From the NCBI GenBank assembly GCA_913019905.1, contig CAJVZD010000050.1, forward strand, positions 1-36,614: a stretch of 36,614 nt of DNA. The letters run 5' to 3'. Numbering within the stretch: position 1 is the stretch's first letter; each line of letters starts with the position of its first letter. This document shows positions 8,372 through 16,729 of the stretch, in pieces. The notes beneath the pieces were generated by a model. That model was not told where the DNA came from, did not search any database, and saw only the letters and a program-made list of their open reading frames with translations. The position numbers and the translations under genes were made by a program. This DNA comes from an uncultured Cellvibrionales bacterium. GTDB taxonomy: Bacteria; Pseudomonadota; Gammaproteobacteria; Pseudomonadales; Dasaniaceae.

Positions 8372-11281
8372 ATGCAAGAGACAAAAACAATCAATAATAC
8401 TGCGCCTGCTTCCGGGACTGATGCATCTGGCGAAGACCGATTTCATAGCATCAAACAACTTCTGAACAATCTATCGGCTCTTGTGCTATCCGTTGATAAA
8501 AACCTGAAATTGACCTACTTAAATTTGACCGCAGCTAAACTTCTGCAAGCTCAAGAAATGGTTGTTGTTGAACCAGGTACTACGCTCAATTCTCCGGATG
8601 TTATTTCTTGCCCGGAATTAGCCGATATTGTTCAAACAGTCATAAACGACCCACGAGTGCATACATCCAATATCCAGCTGGTAATGCCTTTGCATAAGCT
8701 TTCCCTGCACGTCGAAGCGTCTCCGGTCTTTGGCGAACAAAACGAACTAACAGAAGTTGCGCTGCTAGGGCAAGAAGTCGACAACACAGCACCGATGATC
8801 GAGCATGTATCGGAAACCTTAAATACCTGGCAAACTCTATTTTCAAATATGGGTTTTTATGTCTGGACCTACTATTTCGACTCCGATTCAGTTGCACTGA
8901 CCTCTTTATGCCAAAAGGATCTTTATCTACCAGAAGATATTAATAATCTAATAGGCTTCGATACCCTCCTCGAAATTATTCACCCCGATGATAAGAAAAT
9001 AGTCTCCGAGAACTACCGAGGTTTTCTTAAAAACCCCAAGGGCCTTTTCCTCGAGCAAGAATATCGGATTCGGCACAGAAAAGGTCACTACTTATGGGTA
9101 AGGGATAAAGTTTCAATACAGTTTAACAGCGATAATACGCCGGTTTACGCCGTCGGACTCTTTGAAGACATAACCGATGATATTGAAAGAATTCAAACCG
9201 TAGAAAGAAATTCGAGTCGCTTGCGACTTGCTCTGGATATTATTGGCGGAGGACTATGGGATTATAATGTAAAAGAGGAAATTTTCCATATTGACGAACG
9301 CCACCGTCAGATTTTAGGGTTGGAAGGTCAGGATACTTTCTCAATGGAGTTTTGGTTCTCTCGTATTCACCCAGATGACAAAAAACATGTTTACCGGGTT
9401 CTTACGAGCATATCTGCAGAAAACCCGCAGTTTCGATATCAATATAGAATAAAAGGAGCGAACGATAGATATTTAACTCTAATGACCCTAGGGAGAATCA
9501 CTACATGCGACGAAAAAGGAAGCCCTCTGTTTACGACGGGCGTAATCTACGATTATTCTCCGGATGTCGCGGCTCAGGAAAGTTTGAGATTGAGCGAAGA
9601 ACGCCTAAATTTAGCCTTTGAAACAGCTAAAGAAGGTGTCTGGGAAATGTATCCGCAGGAAAAGAGATCTTTTCGCAGCCAGAGCTATTTTCAGCTATTG
9701 GGATACCCCCCCTCCTCCGACTCAACTGCTTTCAAATTTACCGATAATGTTCACCCCGACGATCGCAAACACCTGATCAAAACCTTAAAAGGACTCATCA
9801 CTGGCGATGAAAACAGCGACGTTGTTCGCCTAAGAATGATCCATAATGATGGCCACGAATTGCATATCGAGATGCGTGGCCGGGTCATTGATCGAAATGA
9901 AGATGGTAAAGCCACTCGAATTGTTGGAGTCGCTGAAGACATTTCCGAACGCCTTCACCATTTGAGCGAAATTGAAGCATTAGCTTTTTATGACCCACTC
10001 ACCCAATTGCCGAATCGCAGACTAGTGCTCGAACGAGCCAACCAGGCCCTGAAATTGGAGGCCCGTAACAAAAATTCTGTCACGCTGATGCTTCTCGACT
10101 TGGACAAGTTTAAGGAAATCAATGACACAATGGGCCACGATGCGGGAGATTGTGTCCTTCAAGAGCTATCTACCCGTTTTCTCACTTGCATGCGATCGAT
10201 GGACACCCTCGGAAGACAAGGCGGAGATGAATTTATTGTTGTTTTGCCGGAATGCAATAAAAAGCATGCCTATAATGTCGCCGCTCGGCTCATCGAACAA
10301 GTTTCCGACCCCCTCAACGTCAAAGGTCGTATGATAAAGTGCGGCGTAAGTATCGGTATAGCCAGCGCTCCGGAGAATGGCACAACAATTGATGAGCTAC
10401 TCCGAAATGCAGATATCGCGATGTATCGGGCCAAAAATAATAACGACAATATTGCCTGGTTTGATCCCGAGTACGCTGAACAGATGGAGCGTCGCATAAA
10501 ACTGGAACAAGATCTCCGTAATGTAGTGAACGACCACGCGCTATCCATTAACTACCAACCGAGAATTAGCCTCGAAACCGGCGAAATAATGAGCCTTGAA
10601 GCGCTTGTTCGCTGGCAACACGACGAGCTGGGCTTCGTTTCTCCGGCGGAATTCATACCCATTGCTGAAGAAGCGGATCTTATTTGCGACATCGGTCAAT
10701 ATATTATTCAGGAGGTTTGTAAACAATTGCGGTTATGGAAGGAAACTGGCATTGAAACCGTTATTTCCATCAACGCCTCTCCCGATGAATTACTAAAAGA
10801 GGATTATACTCAGAGATTACTAGAGACCCTGAACAAGTACGAACTAACCCGCGAATCGGTCGAGGTAGAATTGACTGAAACCGCCGCGATCGGCAACTGG
10901 GAAAAGGTAATCAGTACGCTCAATAAGTTGCATGGGGAAGGGATTATTATTTCACTCGATGATTGGGGAACCGGTTATTCGTCTTTGAGCTATTTAACTC
11001 AACTGCCCGCTCATTATGTCAAACTTGATCGCTCTTTTATCGAAGACCTGCATCACTCAGACCCCAAGAAAAACACCCAACTACTATTAAAAGGCATGAC
11101 TGGACTGACCCAAAGTCTGGGTTTTGAGTTAGTCGCCGAAGGAATTGAGACGCTGGAGCAAGCTCGCTCCGTGAAAGATTTAGGCTGTCTTCAGGGTCAA
11201 GGGTATCTATTCAGCCGGCCATTACCGGCGTCGGACTTGACAGAACTGCTAAGGACTAAGGTCATTCCCCTGCAATTTTGA
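8372..11281 (+). CDS. Multi-PAS GGDEF-EAL c-di-GMP regulatory protein
   Basis: A 969-residue protein if started at ATG 8372; a TTG at 8327 would add 15 residues, and neither has a Shine-Dalgarno. Order: four PAS-like segments in the first 545 residues (three with the I-H-P-D-D or V-H-P-D-D block and PAC ends such as F-E-D-I-T-D and A-E-D-I-S-E), GGDEF, then EAL. The GGDEF motif is intact at 617-621 with the inhibitory-site motif R-S-M-D five residues before it. The EAL motif is intact at 743-745, with L-T-E, D-D-W-G-T-G-Y-S-S-L and V-A-E-G-I-E-T; the usual Phe of DDFGTG is Trp. Both cyclase and phosphodiesterase look catalytically possible. No membrane helix, so it is a soluble sensor. Confidence 0.95.
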   Translation: MQETKTINNTAPASGTDASGEDRFHSIKQLLNNLSALVLSVDKNLKLTYLNLTAAKLLQAQEMVVVEPGTTLNSPDVISCPELADIVQTVINDPRVHTSNIQLVMPLHKLSLHVEASPVFGEQNELTEVALLGQEVDNTAPMIEHVSETLNTWQTLFSNMGFYVWTYYFDSDSVALTSLCQKDLYLPEDINNLIGFDTLLEIIHPDDKKIVSENYRGFLKNPKGLFLEQEYRIRHRKGHYLWVRDKVSIQFNSDNTPVYAVGLFEDITDDIERIQTVERNSSRLRLALDIIGGGLWDYNVKEEIFHIDERHRQILGLEGQDTFSMEFWFSRIHPDDKKHVYRVLTSISAENPQFRYQYRIKGANDRYLTLMTLGRITTCDEKGSPLFTTGVIYDYSPDVAAQESLRLSEERLNLAFETAKEGVWEMYPQEKRSFRSQSYFQLLGYPPSSDSTAFKFTDNVHPDDRKHLIKTLKGLITGDENSDVVRLRMIHNDGHELHIEMRGRVIDRNEDGKATRIVGVAEDISERLHHLSEIEALAFYDPLTQLPNRRLVLERANQALKLEARNKNSVTLMLLDLDKFKEINDTMGHDAGDCVLQELSTRFLTCMRSMDTLGRQGGDEFIVVLPECNKKHAYNVAARLIEQVSDPLNVKGRMIKCGVSIGIASAPENGTTIDELLRNADIAMYRAKNNNDNIAWFDPEYAEQMERRIKLEQDLRNVVNDHALSINYQPRISLETGEIMSLEALVRWQHDELGFVSPAEFIPIAEEADLICDIGQYIIQEVCKQLRLWKETGIETVISINASPDELLKEDYTQRLLETLNKYELTRESVEVELTETAAIGNWEKVISTLNKLHGEGIIISLDDWGTGYSSLSYLTQLPAHYVKLDRSFIEDLHHSDPKKNTQLLLKGMTGLTQSLGFELVAEGIETLEQARSVKDLGCLQGQGYLFSRPLPASDLTELLRTKVIPLQF

Positions 11282-11350
11282 CAGGTCCGGTGAGAGTCAA
11301 TTTAAACTAAAGGTCCTTCTGTCAGCATTTCTATTTCGAACTAATTGGAC

Positions 11351-11812
11351 TTAGGAAAAACTAACCTCGACAAAAAAATCGCCGACGTCGGACGTAAACG
11401 GAATGATAATGGTGGGCGCTTTAGATACGTGAACTATTTCATGTTTTTCGCCACTGACAACAACCGGAGTCGCAAGCTCGAAATCGTAGTCGTTTTCGGC
11501 AAGCCGTTTTTTCGCCCCACCGGTAGCAATGTTAGTCAACTCTCCGACCAAGTCCACCACAGTTGAATCAATAGACGTCACTTTTTCTCCCAGCATCCTT
11601 TCGGTAACCGCAAGAATGACCGATTTTGAAAAAGAGATCGCAAAGGAGCCTTTTACTTTTTCTCCAGACATGCCGATGATCCCGGAGACGTCGCCAAAAG
11701 ACACAGAGTCCTTCTTTACTGCGGGCTTACCGGGCTTACACTCAGTTTGAGCCATTGTTAACAAGACTTCAGCTATTGCCTCTAGAAAGGGATTAACAAA
11801 TTCTACGTTCAT
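11351..11812 (-). CDS. CheX-like chemotaxis phosphatase domain protein
   Basis: A 153-residue protein with the CheX/CheC fold pattern: an N-terminal helix (N-P-F-L-E-A-I-A-E-V), G-I-I-G-M-S-G, and the phosphatase helix G-E-L-T-N-I-A-T-G-G-A-K with Glu91 and Asn94, the E-x-x-N pair that dephosphorylates CheY-type receivers. There is no che operon nearby, so it is an orphan. It is convergent with the GGDEF-EAL gene (ends 69 bp apart). Its partner receiver is unknown; the link to c-di-GMP signalling is only positional. Confidence 0.85.
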   Translation of the reverse strand: MNVEFVNPFLEAIAEVLLTMAQTECKPGKPAVKKDSVSFGDVSGIIGMSGEKVKGSFAISFSKSVILAVTERMLGEKVTSIDSTVVDLVGELTNIATGGAKKRLAENDYDFELATPVVVSGEKHEIVHVSKAPTIIIPFTSDVGDFFVEVSFS

Positions 11813-12009
11813 AAGTTAAAATTCAATTTAAAATAATGGTTAATCAACCAAATTGGCAATGGAAAGCGCCTACATCGACAAAGTTTCGGTTAACACTGGA
11901 AAGCAAAAAAGAATGACGTACGGCAATCAAAAACCGTGATCCATGCCTAGAGTATACCCATCCATACGAACACGGTACAGTATTATACTGCTAAGTCGAT
12001 CATCGGTCA

Positions 12010-13884
12010 TTATTCGTCAACTACCTCTACTAAATTAGCATAAAAACCACAAAGTGCTAGTAATGTTTCGTGGTTTCCTTGTTCGATAATTCTACCTTGA
12101 TCTAATACAAGAATTTGGTCCGAATGTTGTATAGTACTTAATCTGTGAGCAATAGCGATCACCGTTTTTTCAGCAAAAACATGATTGATTGCCCGCTGAA
12201 TCATGTGTTCGGTTATCGAATCGACGGAGCTGGTTGCTTCATCGAGCAATACAACATCACTGCCTCCTGCAATAGCTCTTGCAAACGCTACGAGTTGCGC
12301 TTGGCCAGCCGATAGATTGCCGCCGTTTTGAACAAGCTCAAAATCATAAGACATTGGCAGTTTTTCGATAAACTCGTCCGCATAGACATAACGAGCAGCA
12401 GCCTGCGTTGCTGCGCGATCAATTCCCGGCCGATCTAGACTAATGTTGAAATCGATGCTTTTGTTGAAGAGATAGGTTTCCTGCTGCATTAAGGAAAAAA
12501 ACTGGGCAACCAGCGGCTTCGGTATGCCGCTCAACTCCATGCCATTAAGCGTGATACTTCCCTCATAATTATCATAGGTCTTGGTCAAAAGGCGCAATAT
12601 TGTCGACTTCCCAGATCCAGTACTACCGACAAGAGCAATCTTTTGACCTCGACGCAAGGTAAAAGAAACATCATCTAAAACGTAAGGACTGTGACTGTTA
12701 TAGCGAAACCGAACGTGTTTAAATTCCAGCGATTCGAATGCTTCCAACTCTCCTTTAAGAAGAGAGCTTTCGATATTTGCAATGAGCTCCGGATCATTTT
12801 CGTTTTCTACTGGCTCGCGAAAGATGACTTCAATATGAGCAAGAGCGGCTAGCGCACGCTGTATCGAAGCAATTTGTGAGGTGACATCTCTGATGGGCAC
12901 AAAGATCTTGTCAAGCGTTTGTATAAATGCAATTAACACCCCAAGAGTGATGGTCGCCGCTAGAATCTCAGTGGCTCCATACCATATGATCAACCCCATA
13001 CTAATCGTGGTAATACCTTCAATTACGGCAAACAATCCTGCATCGTAAAAATTCGATCGCGACTGTGTTTGAAAAAACGCTTCGGTATACTGCTGGTAAC
13101 GCGACTGCACTTCTTTTTCAGCAGAATACAACTGAATGGTTTTCATACCCTGTAAACATTCCTGCAAATACCCTGTTCCTTGCGACAAAATATAACGTGA
13201 TTGTAAATAAGCCTGATGTAGTCGGCGGCGTAATAGCCTAATTACGATATAAATTGGAGGAGCTACAACCAAAGTCACAAGTGTTAGTTGCCAGCTTATC
13301 GATGTGAGGAATATGAGTAACGCTACCGTAATGAGCAGATCGCGCATCATAGACAACAAACCAGAAGCGAGCGATTCATTGATGGCTTCTAAATCACTGG
13401 TAAGCCGCGTAAGCGTAACGCCCATCGGCGTGCTATCAAAATATCGTCGTGGAAAATGCAATACGCGGTCGAACATATCCTTTCGTAAATCACGAATCGC
13501 CTGTTGTGCTGCTTTTTGTAAGAAATAGCTATAACAGGTATTAGCCAGATAATTGCTCACCAGCACGACACTCAACAGAAATATCCAAAAAGGCATGCCC
13601 TCCCAAAGCCGAGTGATTAATTGCGTATCAATGATTTGAATAATCAGCCAGGGGAATGCAATGCTACAAGTCACCGATATAGGAATCGGGAGCAAGCCGA
13701 TAATGAGCTCTTTACGATATGGACGAAGATATCGTGAAAACTGCTTAAGTAATTTCACATCAATCCAACTTTCGCGCTGACGGGAATTGGCGGGTTCTGG
13801 GCTTTCCTGCGCAGGGTTTTGTTTTAGCGTAACCTCTGAATTCTTTCTCTCATGAACAGGTTCAGCTGAAGAGGAGTTTGCCAT
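12010..13884 (-). CDS. ABC exporter half-transporter, catalytically competent subunit (MdlB-like)
   Basis: A 624-residue half-transporter: a soluble N-terminal stretch, six membrane helices (about 55-330) and an ATPase domain (about 385-620). The ATPase has Walker A G-S-T-G-S-G-K-S near 415, a variant signature L-S-A-G-Q near 521, Walker B V-V-L-L-D-E-A-T with the catalytic Glu, and the H-loop I-A-H-R. Its ATG shares one base with the stop of the upstream gene (TAATG), so the two are translationally coupled and should form a heterodimer. Sequence and gene order resemble E. coli MdlAB / SmdAB multidrug-type exporters. The transported substrate is unknown. Confidence 0.93.
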   Translation of the reverse strand: MANSSSAEPVHERKNSEVTLKQNPAQESPEPANSRQRESWIDVKLLKQFSRYLRPYRKELIIGLLPIPISVTCSIAFPWLIIQIIDTQLITRLWEGMPFWIFLLSVVLVSNYLANTCYSYFLQKAAQQAIRDLRKDMFDRVLHFPRRYFDSTPMGVTLTRLTSDLEAINESLASGLLSMMRDLLITVALLIFLTSISWQLTLVTLVVAPPIYIVIRLLRRRLHQAYLQSRYILSQGTGYLQECLQGMKTIQLYSAEKEVQSRYQQYTEAFFQTQSRSNFYDAGLFAVIEGITTISMGLIIWYGATEILAATITLGVLIAFIQTLDKIFVPIRDVTSQIASIQRALAALAHIEVIFREPVENENDPELIANIESSLLKGELEAFESLEFKHVRFRYNSHSPYVLDDVSFTLRRGQKIALVGSTGSGKSTILRLLTKTYDNYEGSITLNGMELSGIPKPLVAQFFSLMQQETYLFNKSIDFNISLDRPGIDRAATQAAARYVYADEFIEKLPMSYDFELVQNGGNLSAGQAQLVAFARAIAGGSDVVLLDEATSSVDSITEHMIQRAINHVFAEKTVIAIAHRLSTIQHSDQILVLDQGRIIEQGNHETLLALCGFYANLVEVVDE

Positions 13885-15719
13885 TATTGAACGACCTCTT
13901 GTTGTTTGGCGTTTGGATTCACCACCGGATCAGGATCAGGATCAATCCCATTCCCTCCTTTTTGAAGAAGACTCCAGGTTTCACGGTATGCAGCAGACGT
14001 TTTAAGCAATTCCTGATGATTGCCGCGTGCAACGATCTCTCCATCCTCCATCATTAAAATCGAATCGACTCGTTCTAAAACTTCCGGTCGATGGGAAACA
14101 ATAAGAGTACTCTGGCTACGGACATTCTCGAAAATTTGGGTCAACAAAAAACGTTCCGTTTCATTGTCGACCGCCGACAACATATTATCCAGAACAATAA
14201 GTTTACACGGCGTGAACAGACCGCGAGCCAAACTTAATCGCTGTTTTTGTCCGCCGGACAGCAAAATACCTTTTTCGCCAACAAGGGTTTCCTCTGCAAG
14301 AGGGAATTGCTTTACCTCATCTAACATATCACTTTGGTAAAGAGCCTCATTGATAGTTATAACGTCGCTGGCATTACTGGAACCAAACTCAATATTATTG
14401 TGAATTGTATCGGAAAACAGAAATGGCTCTTGAGTAATAGTTCTTACCGAACTCCGCAAATCCGCCCTAGACAGTTCCGCAATATCATAGTCGTCGACAA
14501 AAACCTGACCTGGTGCTACTTTTAAGTAGCCGTTTAAACAATTGACGAGTGTCGTCTTGCCACTACCCACCTTACCGAGAATGGCTATCTTTTCCCCGGG
14601 TTTAATATCGAAAGTAATATCCTTCAGGACCGGCTCACTTGGTTCTCCATTGTCCATTGGCTCATACGCGAACCTAAGATTCTTTACTCTCAGCCCTTTG
14701 CTAAACAATGCAGTTTGATCTAAACCGCTGAACGACGGTAAATCAGTCGAATCAGCAAGAAGAATTCGGCGGATACTTTTCACACTTACCATACCCATTT
14801 GAAATACCGAAATAATTCGTCCAAAGGATATAAACGGCATTGCCAATAACGTAGCGTAGGTAAGGAACGCTGTAAGTTGCCCCAAAGACATCGACTCTTC
14901 TATTAAGTACAGCCCCCCAACAGCCAGTATGAGAATTTTCAATACGCCATCTGTATATTCCAGTATGGGCAGAAAGAAGGTGCGAATTCTCAACTGTTTT
15001 AAAGAACACTCCAACAAGTTTTGATTATCTTTTTCAAATTCTGTGACCGCCCATGGTTGAATATGATGGTTTTTTATCACTTCCACACCATTTAGAAAAT
15101 TTACCGTGCTGGTGGAGAGCGTTTGCAAATCCAGCATTCTTCTACGCATTAGTTCACGCATTATCGAGATCGAATAATTCACTACGATGAAAGCGACAAT
15201 AATAGGCACGATACAATACATCATCAATACAGGAGATATTTGCCACATCTTTATCGGCGTCAAAGACAAGGCAAAACCAATATTAAATATCTGCATCATG
15301 CCGATGCCTGCCATTGCTCTAACACCACTAATATCGTTATTAGTAATCGAAATTAGGGCTCCCACCTCATGCTGACTATAGAACTCTCTTTGCAACCGGG
15401 TCAATTGCGTAAACGTATCGTCTTTTAGCTCTCGCTCTAGATCTCGACCTGGATTGAAGAACAGCATTCGCGATAGGGTGCGAGTAAACATCATTAAAAC
15501 TGCAAAGCCGATTACCGTATAAATGTGGGTGAGTAACTCTGCATAATTTTCTTCGACAGACGAGCTCAATAAATCAATACTTTTACCAATATGCAAAGGT
15601 ATGTTGACGACAAGCCAATTGGTCAAGAATAAGGCACAAATACCCAGAAAATAGGAGTTTTTATGGCGGAGCGCGTACTGAAGGAAAAAGCGAATATCAC
15701 TCAATGGTAAAGGGGTCAC
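13884..15719 (-). CDS. ABC exporter half-transporter, degenerate-site subunit (MdlA-like)
   Basis: A 611-residue half-transporter with six membrane helices (about 15-310) and an ATPase domain (about 355-590). Walker A is G-K-V-G-S-G-K-T, the signature L-S-G-G-Q-K-Q-R is canonical, but Walker B reads L-I-V-L-D-N, with Asn in place of the catalytic Glu; the H-loop is S-H-R-P. The C-terminus ends in a D-P-D-P-D-P tail. The start is GTG 15719; a stop codon two codons upstream excludes a longer protein. It is first in a two-gene operon with the MdlB-like subunit. The LSAGQ variant of the partner and this Asn fall in the same composite ATP site, as in asymmetric heterodimeric exporters. Confidence 0.92.
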   Translation of the reverse strand: MTPLPLSDIRFFLQYALRHKNSYFLGICALFLTNWLVVNIPLHIGKSIDLLSSSVEENYAELLTHIYTVIGFAVLMMFTRTLSRMLFFNPGRDLERELKDDTFTQLTRLQREFYSQHEVGALISITNNDISGVRAMAGIGMMQIFNIGFALSLTPIKMWQISPVLMMYCIVPIIVAFIVVNYSISIMRELMRRRMLDLQTLSTSTVNFLNGVEVIKNHHIQPWAVTEFEKDNQNLLECSLKQLRIRTFFLPILEYTDGVLKILILAVGGLYLIEESMSLGQLTAFLTYATLLAMPFISFGRIISVFQMGMVSVKSIRRILLADSTDLPSFSGLDQTALFSKGLRVKNLRFAYEPMDNGEPSEPVLKDITFDIKPGEKIAILGKVGSGKTTLVNCLNGYLKVAPGQVFVDDYDIAELSRADLRSSVRTITQEPFLFSDTIHNNIEFGSSNASDVITINEALYQSDMLDEVKQFPLAEETLVGEKGILLSGGQKQRLSLARGLFTPCKLIVLDNMLSAVDNETERFLLTQIFENVRSQSTLIVSHRPEVLERVDSILMMEDGEIVARGNHQELLKTSAAYRETWSLLQKGGNGIDPDPDPVVNPNAKQQEVVQ

Positions 15720-15953
15720 TGTTTAGTAGGTTGATGATGAACTCGAAGGGAAACAAAGCCCAAAAAGCTGTTTGCAACTTAAGCGGCAACGCCAAGGCCT
15801 TGGAAGAATAAAAGTCCTCACCATAAAAGTCCAGCTTTAAGCCAACTTACATCGCGAGATGTTCAATCATCGGATTTTTTGTATGTATGCGTACGCCAGT
15901 CGCGTGGAATAATGATGAAAGTGATAAAGGAAATCGGTTGCATTTTTTTTGCA

Positions 15954-15969
15954 CTGTATTAATATACAG
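15954..15969 (+). promoter_or_regulatory. LexA (SOS) box of yebG
   Basis: CTGT at 15954-15957, eight AT-only bases, then ACAG at 15966-15969: an exact match to the CTGT-N8-ACAG gammaproteobacterial LexA operator. It overlaps the -10 region of a plausible promoter (TTGCAT at 15938-15943, TAATAT at 15960-15965) and lies 33 bp before the yebG start. Confidence 0.9.
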
Positions 15970-16002
15970 TATTAATGCTAGCAATTAAAAAGGAGAAAGA
16001 AA

Positions 16003-16305
16003 ATGGCCGTTGTAGCAATGTGGAAATGTGACCGGGATGATTCAATGTTTGAAGACAAAAAAGAAGCAGACGCCTATGACAAAATGCTCGAATTGGGCGA
16101 GCAGTTCACAGCATTACTTGAAAGCCAAATTGCCGGGGTAGACGAAAAAGCCGCGGAAGCGTTTGGACTGTTGTTGGCCAAAAATAAAGAGCTATTAGTA
16201 CAGGCGTGCAAGGGCCGTCCAGACGCTCTCAACGAGCTCGTAAATCCCTCAGCAGAAATGGCGACCGATATAAATACAGCGAAAATTTCAGCCGTTTCTG
16301 GATAG
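16003..16305 (+). CDS. yebG: YebG family SOS-induced protein
   Basis: A 100-residue protein with the YebG pattern: M-A-V-V-A-M-W at the N-terminus, then the hallmark K-K-E-A-D-A-Y-D-K-M-L, followed by a helical A-L-L-E-S/E-A-F-G-L-L-L-A-K-N-K-E-L-L segment. E. coli YebG is 96 residues and is induced by DNA damage through LexA; its biochemical role is not settled. The upstream LexA box supports the same control here. AGGAG at 15991-15995, 7 nt before the ATG, fixes the start. It is a single-gene unit. Confidence 0.95.
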   Translation: MAVVAMWKCDRDDSMFEDKKEADAYDKMLELGEQFTALLESQIAGVDEKAAEAFGLLLAKNKELLVQACKGRPDALNELVNPSAEMATDINTAKISAVSG

Positions 16306-16729
16306 CGATATAGAGCAAAACCCTTTCCTAATTGAAGCGCTATATTCATCAACTATGGCGCACCCGTTGTAGGCGCACCAATTGTAGGCTTACGAGATGT
16401 CGGTGTGCCAGAGCACGATGCATTTGATCGGGGTGAACCCCTGTTCAAGTGTAGCCAATATAGGTAAAGACGGTCACTAGAGTTCTACGGTTTAAAGAAC
16501 TTAGAAGCCAGCCTAATCCGTGGTGACGCAATCTTCAGTTATTTCAGTTATTTCAGTTATTTCAGTTATTTCAGTTATTTCAGTTATTTCAGTTATTTCA
16601 GTTATTTCAGTTATTTACGCCACTTTGCAGGGTGGTCTGAAATAACGACACTAAATACTTAACGCTACGCTCGTTATTCCCACTGGGTTTGGGTAAAATG
16701 CCCCATTTCCTCACTAGCGCTAAAAACAC
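16306..16729. other. Repeat-bearing intergenic region between yebG and iadA
   Basis: 424 bp without a gene. It holds an imperfect 15-bp direct duplication at 16358-16387 (units begin GCGCACC and end TTGTAG) and the nine-copy 9-bp array listed separately. The remaining 115 bp before iadA must contain its promoter unless transcription comes from upstream; I see no clear -35/-10 pair and no terminator for yebG. Confidence 0.6.
16534..16614. repeat. Nine perfect tandem copies of a 9-bp unit
   Basis: The unit TTCAGTTAT repeats nine times without a mismatch from 16534 to 16614 (81 bp). The copies are uniform and have no spacers, so this is a simple tandem array (VNTR-like), not CRISPR. It lies 115 bp upstream of the first cyanophycin-cluster gene. 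Confidence 0.97.

Noticed and set aside
9751..9942. Antisense frames within the GGDEF-EAL gene and similar frames inside other large genes
   Set aside because: They lie wholly inside well-supported genes and have no independent start signals or family patterns.
16534..16614. Possible CRISPR array
   Set aside because: Nine 9-bp units are directly adjacent with no spacers and no cas genes; it is a simple tandem repeat.
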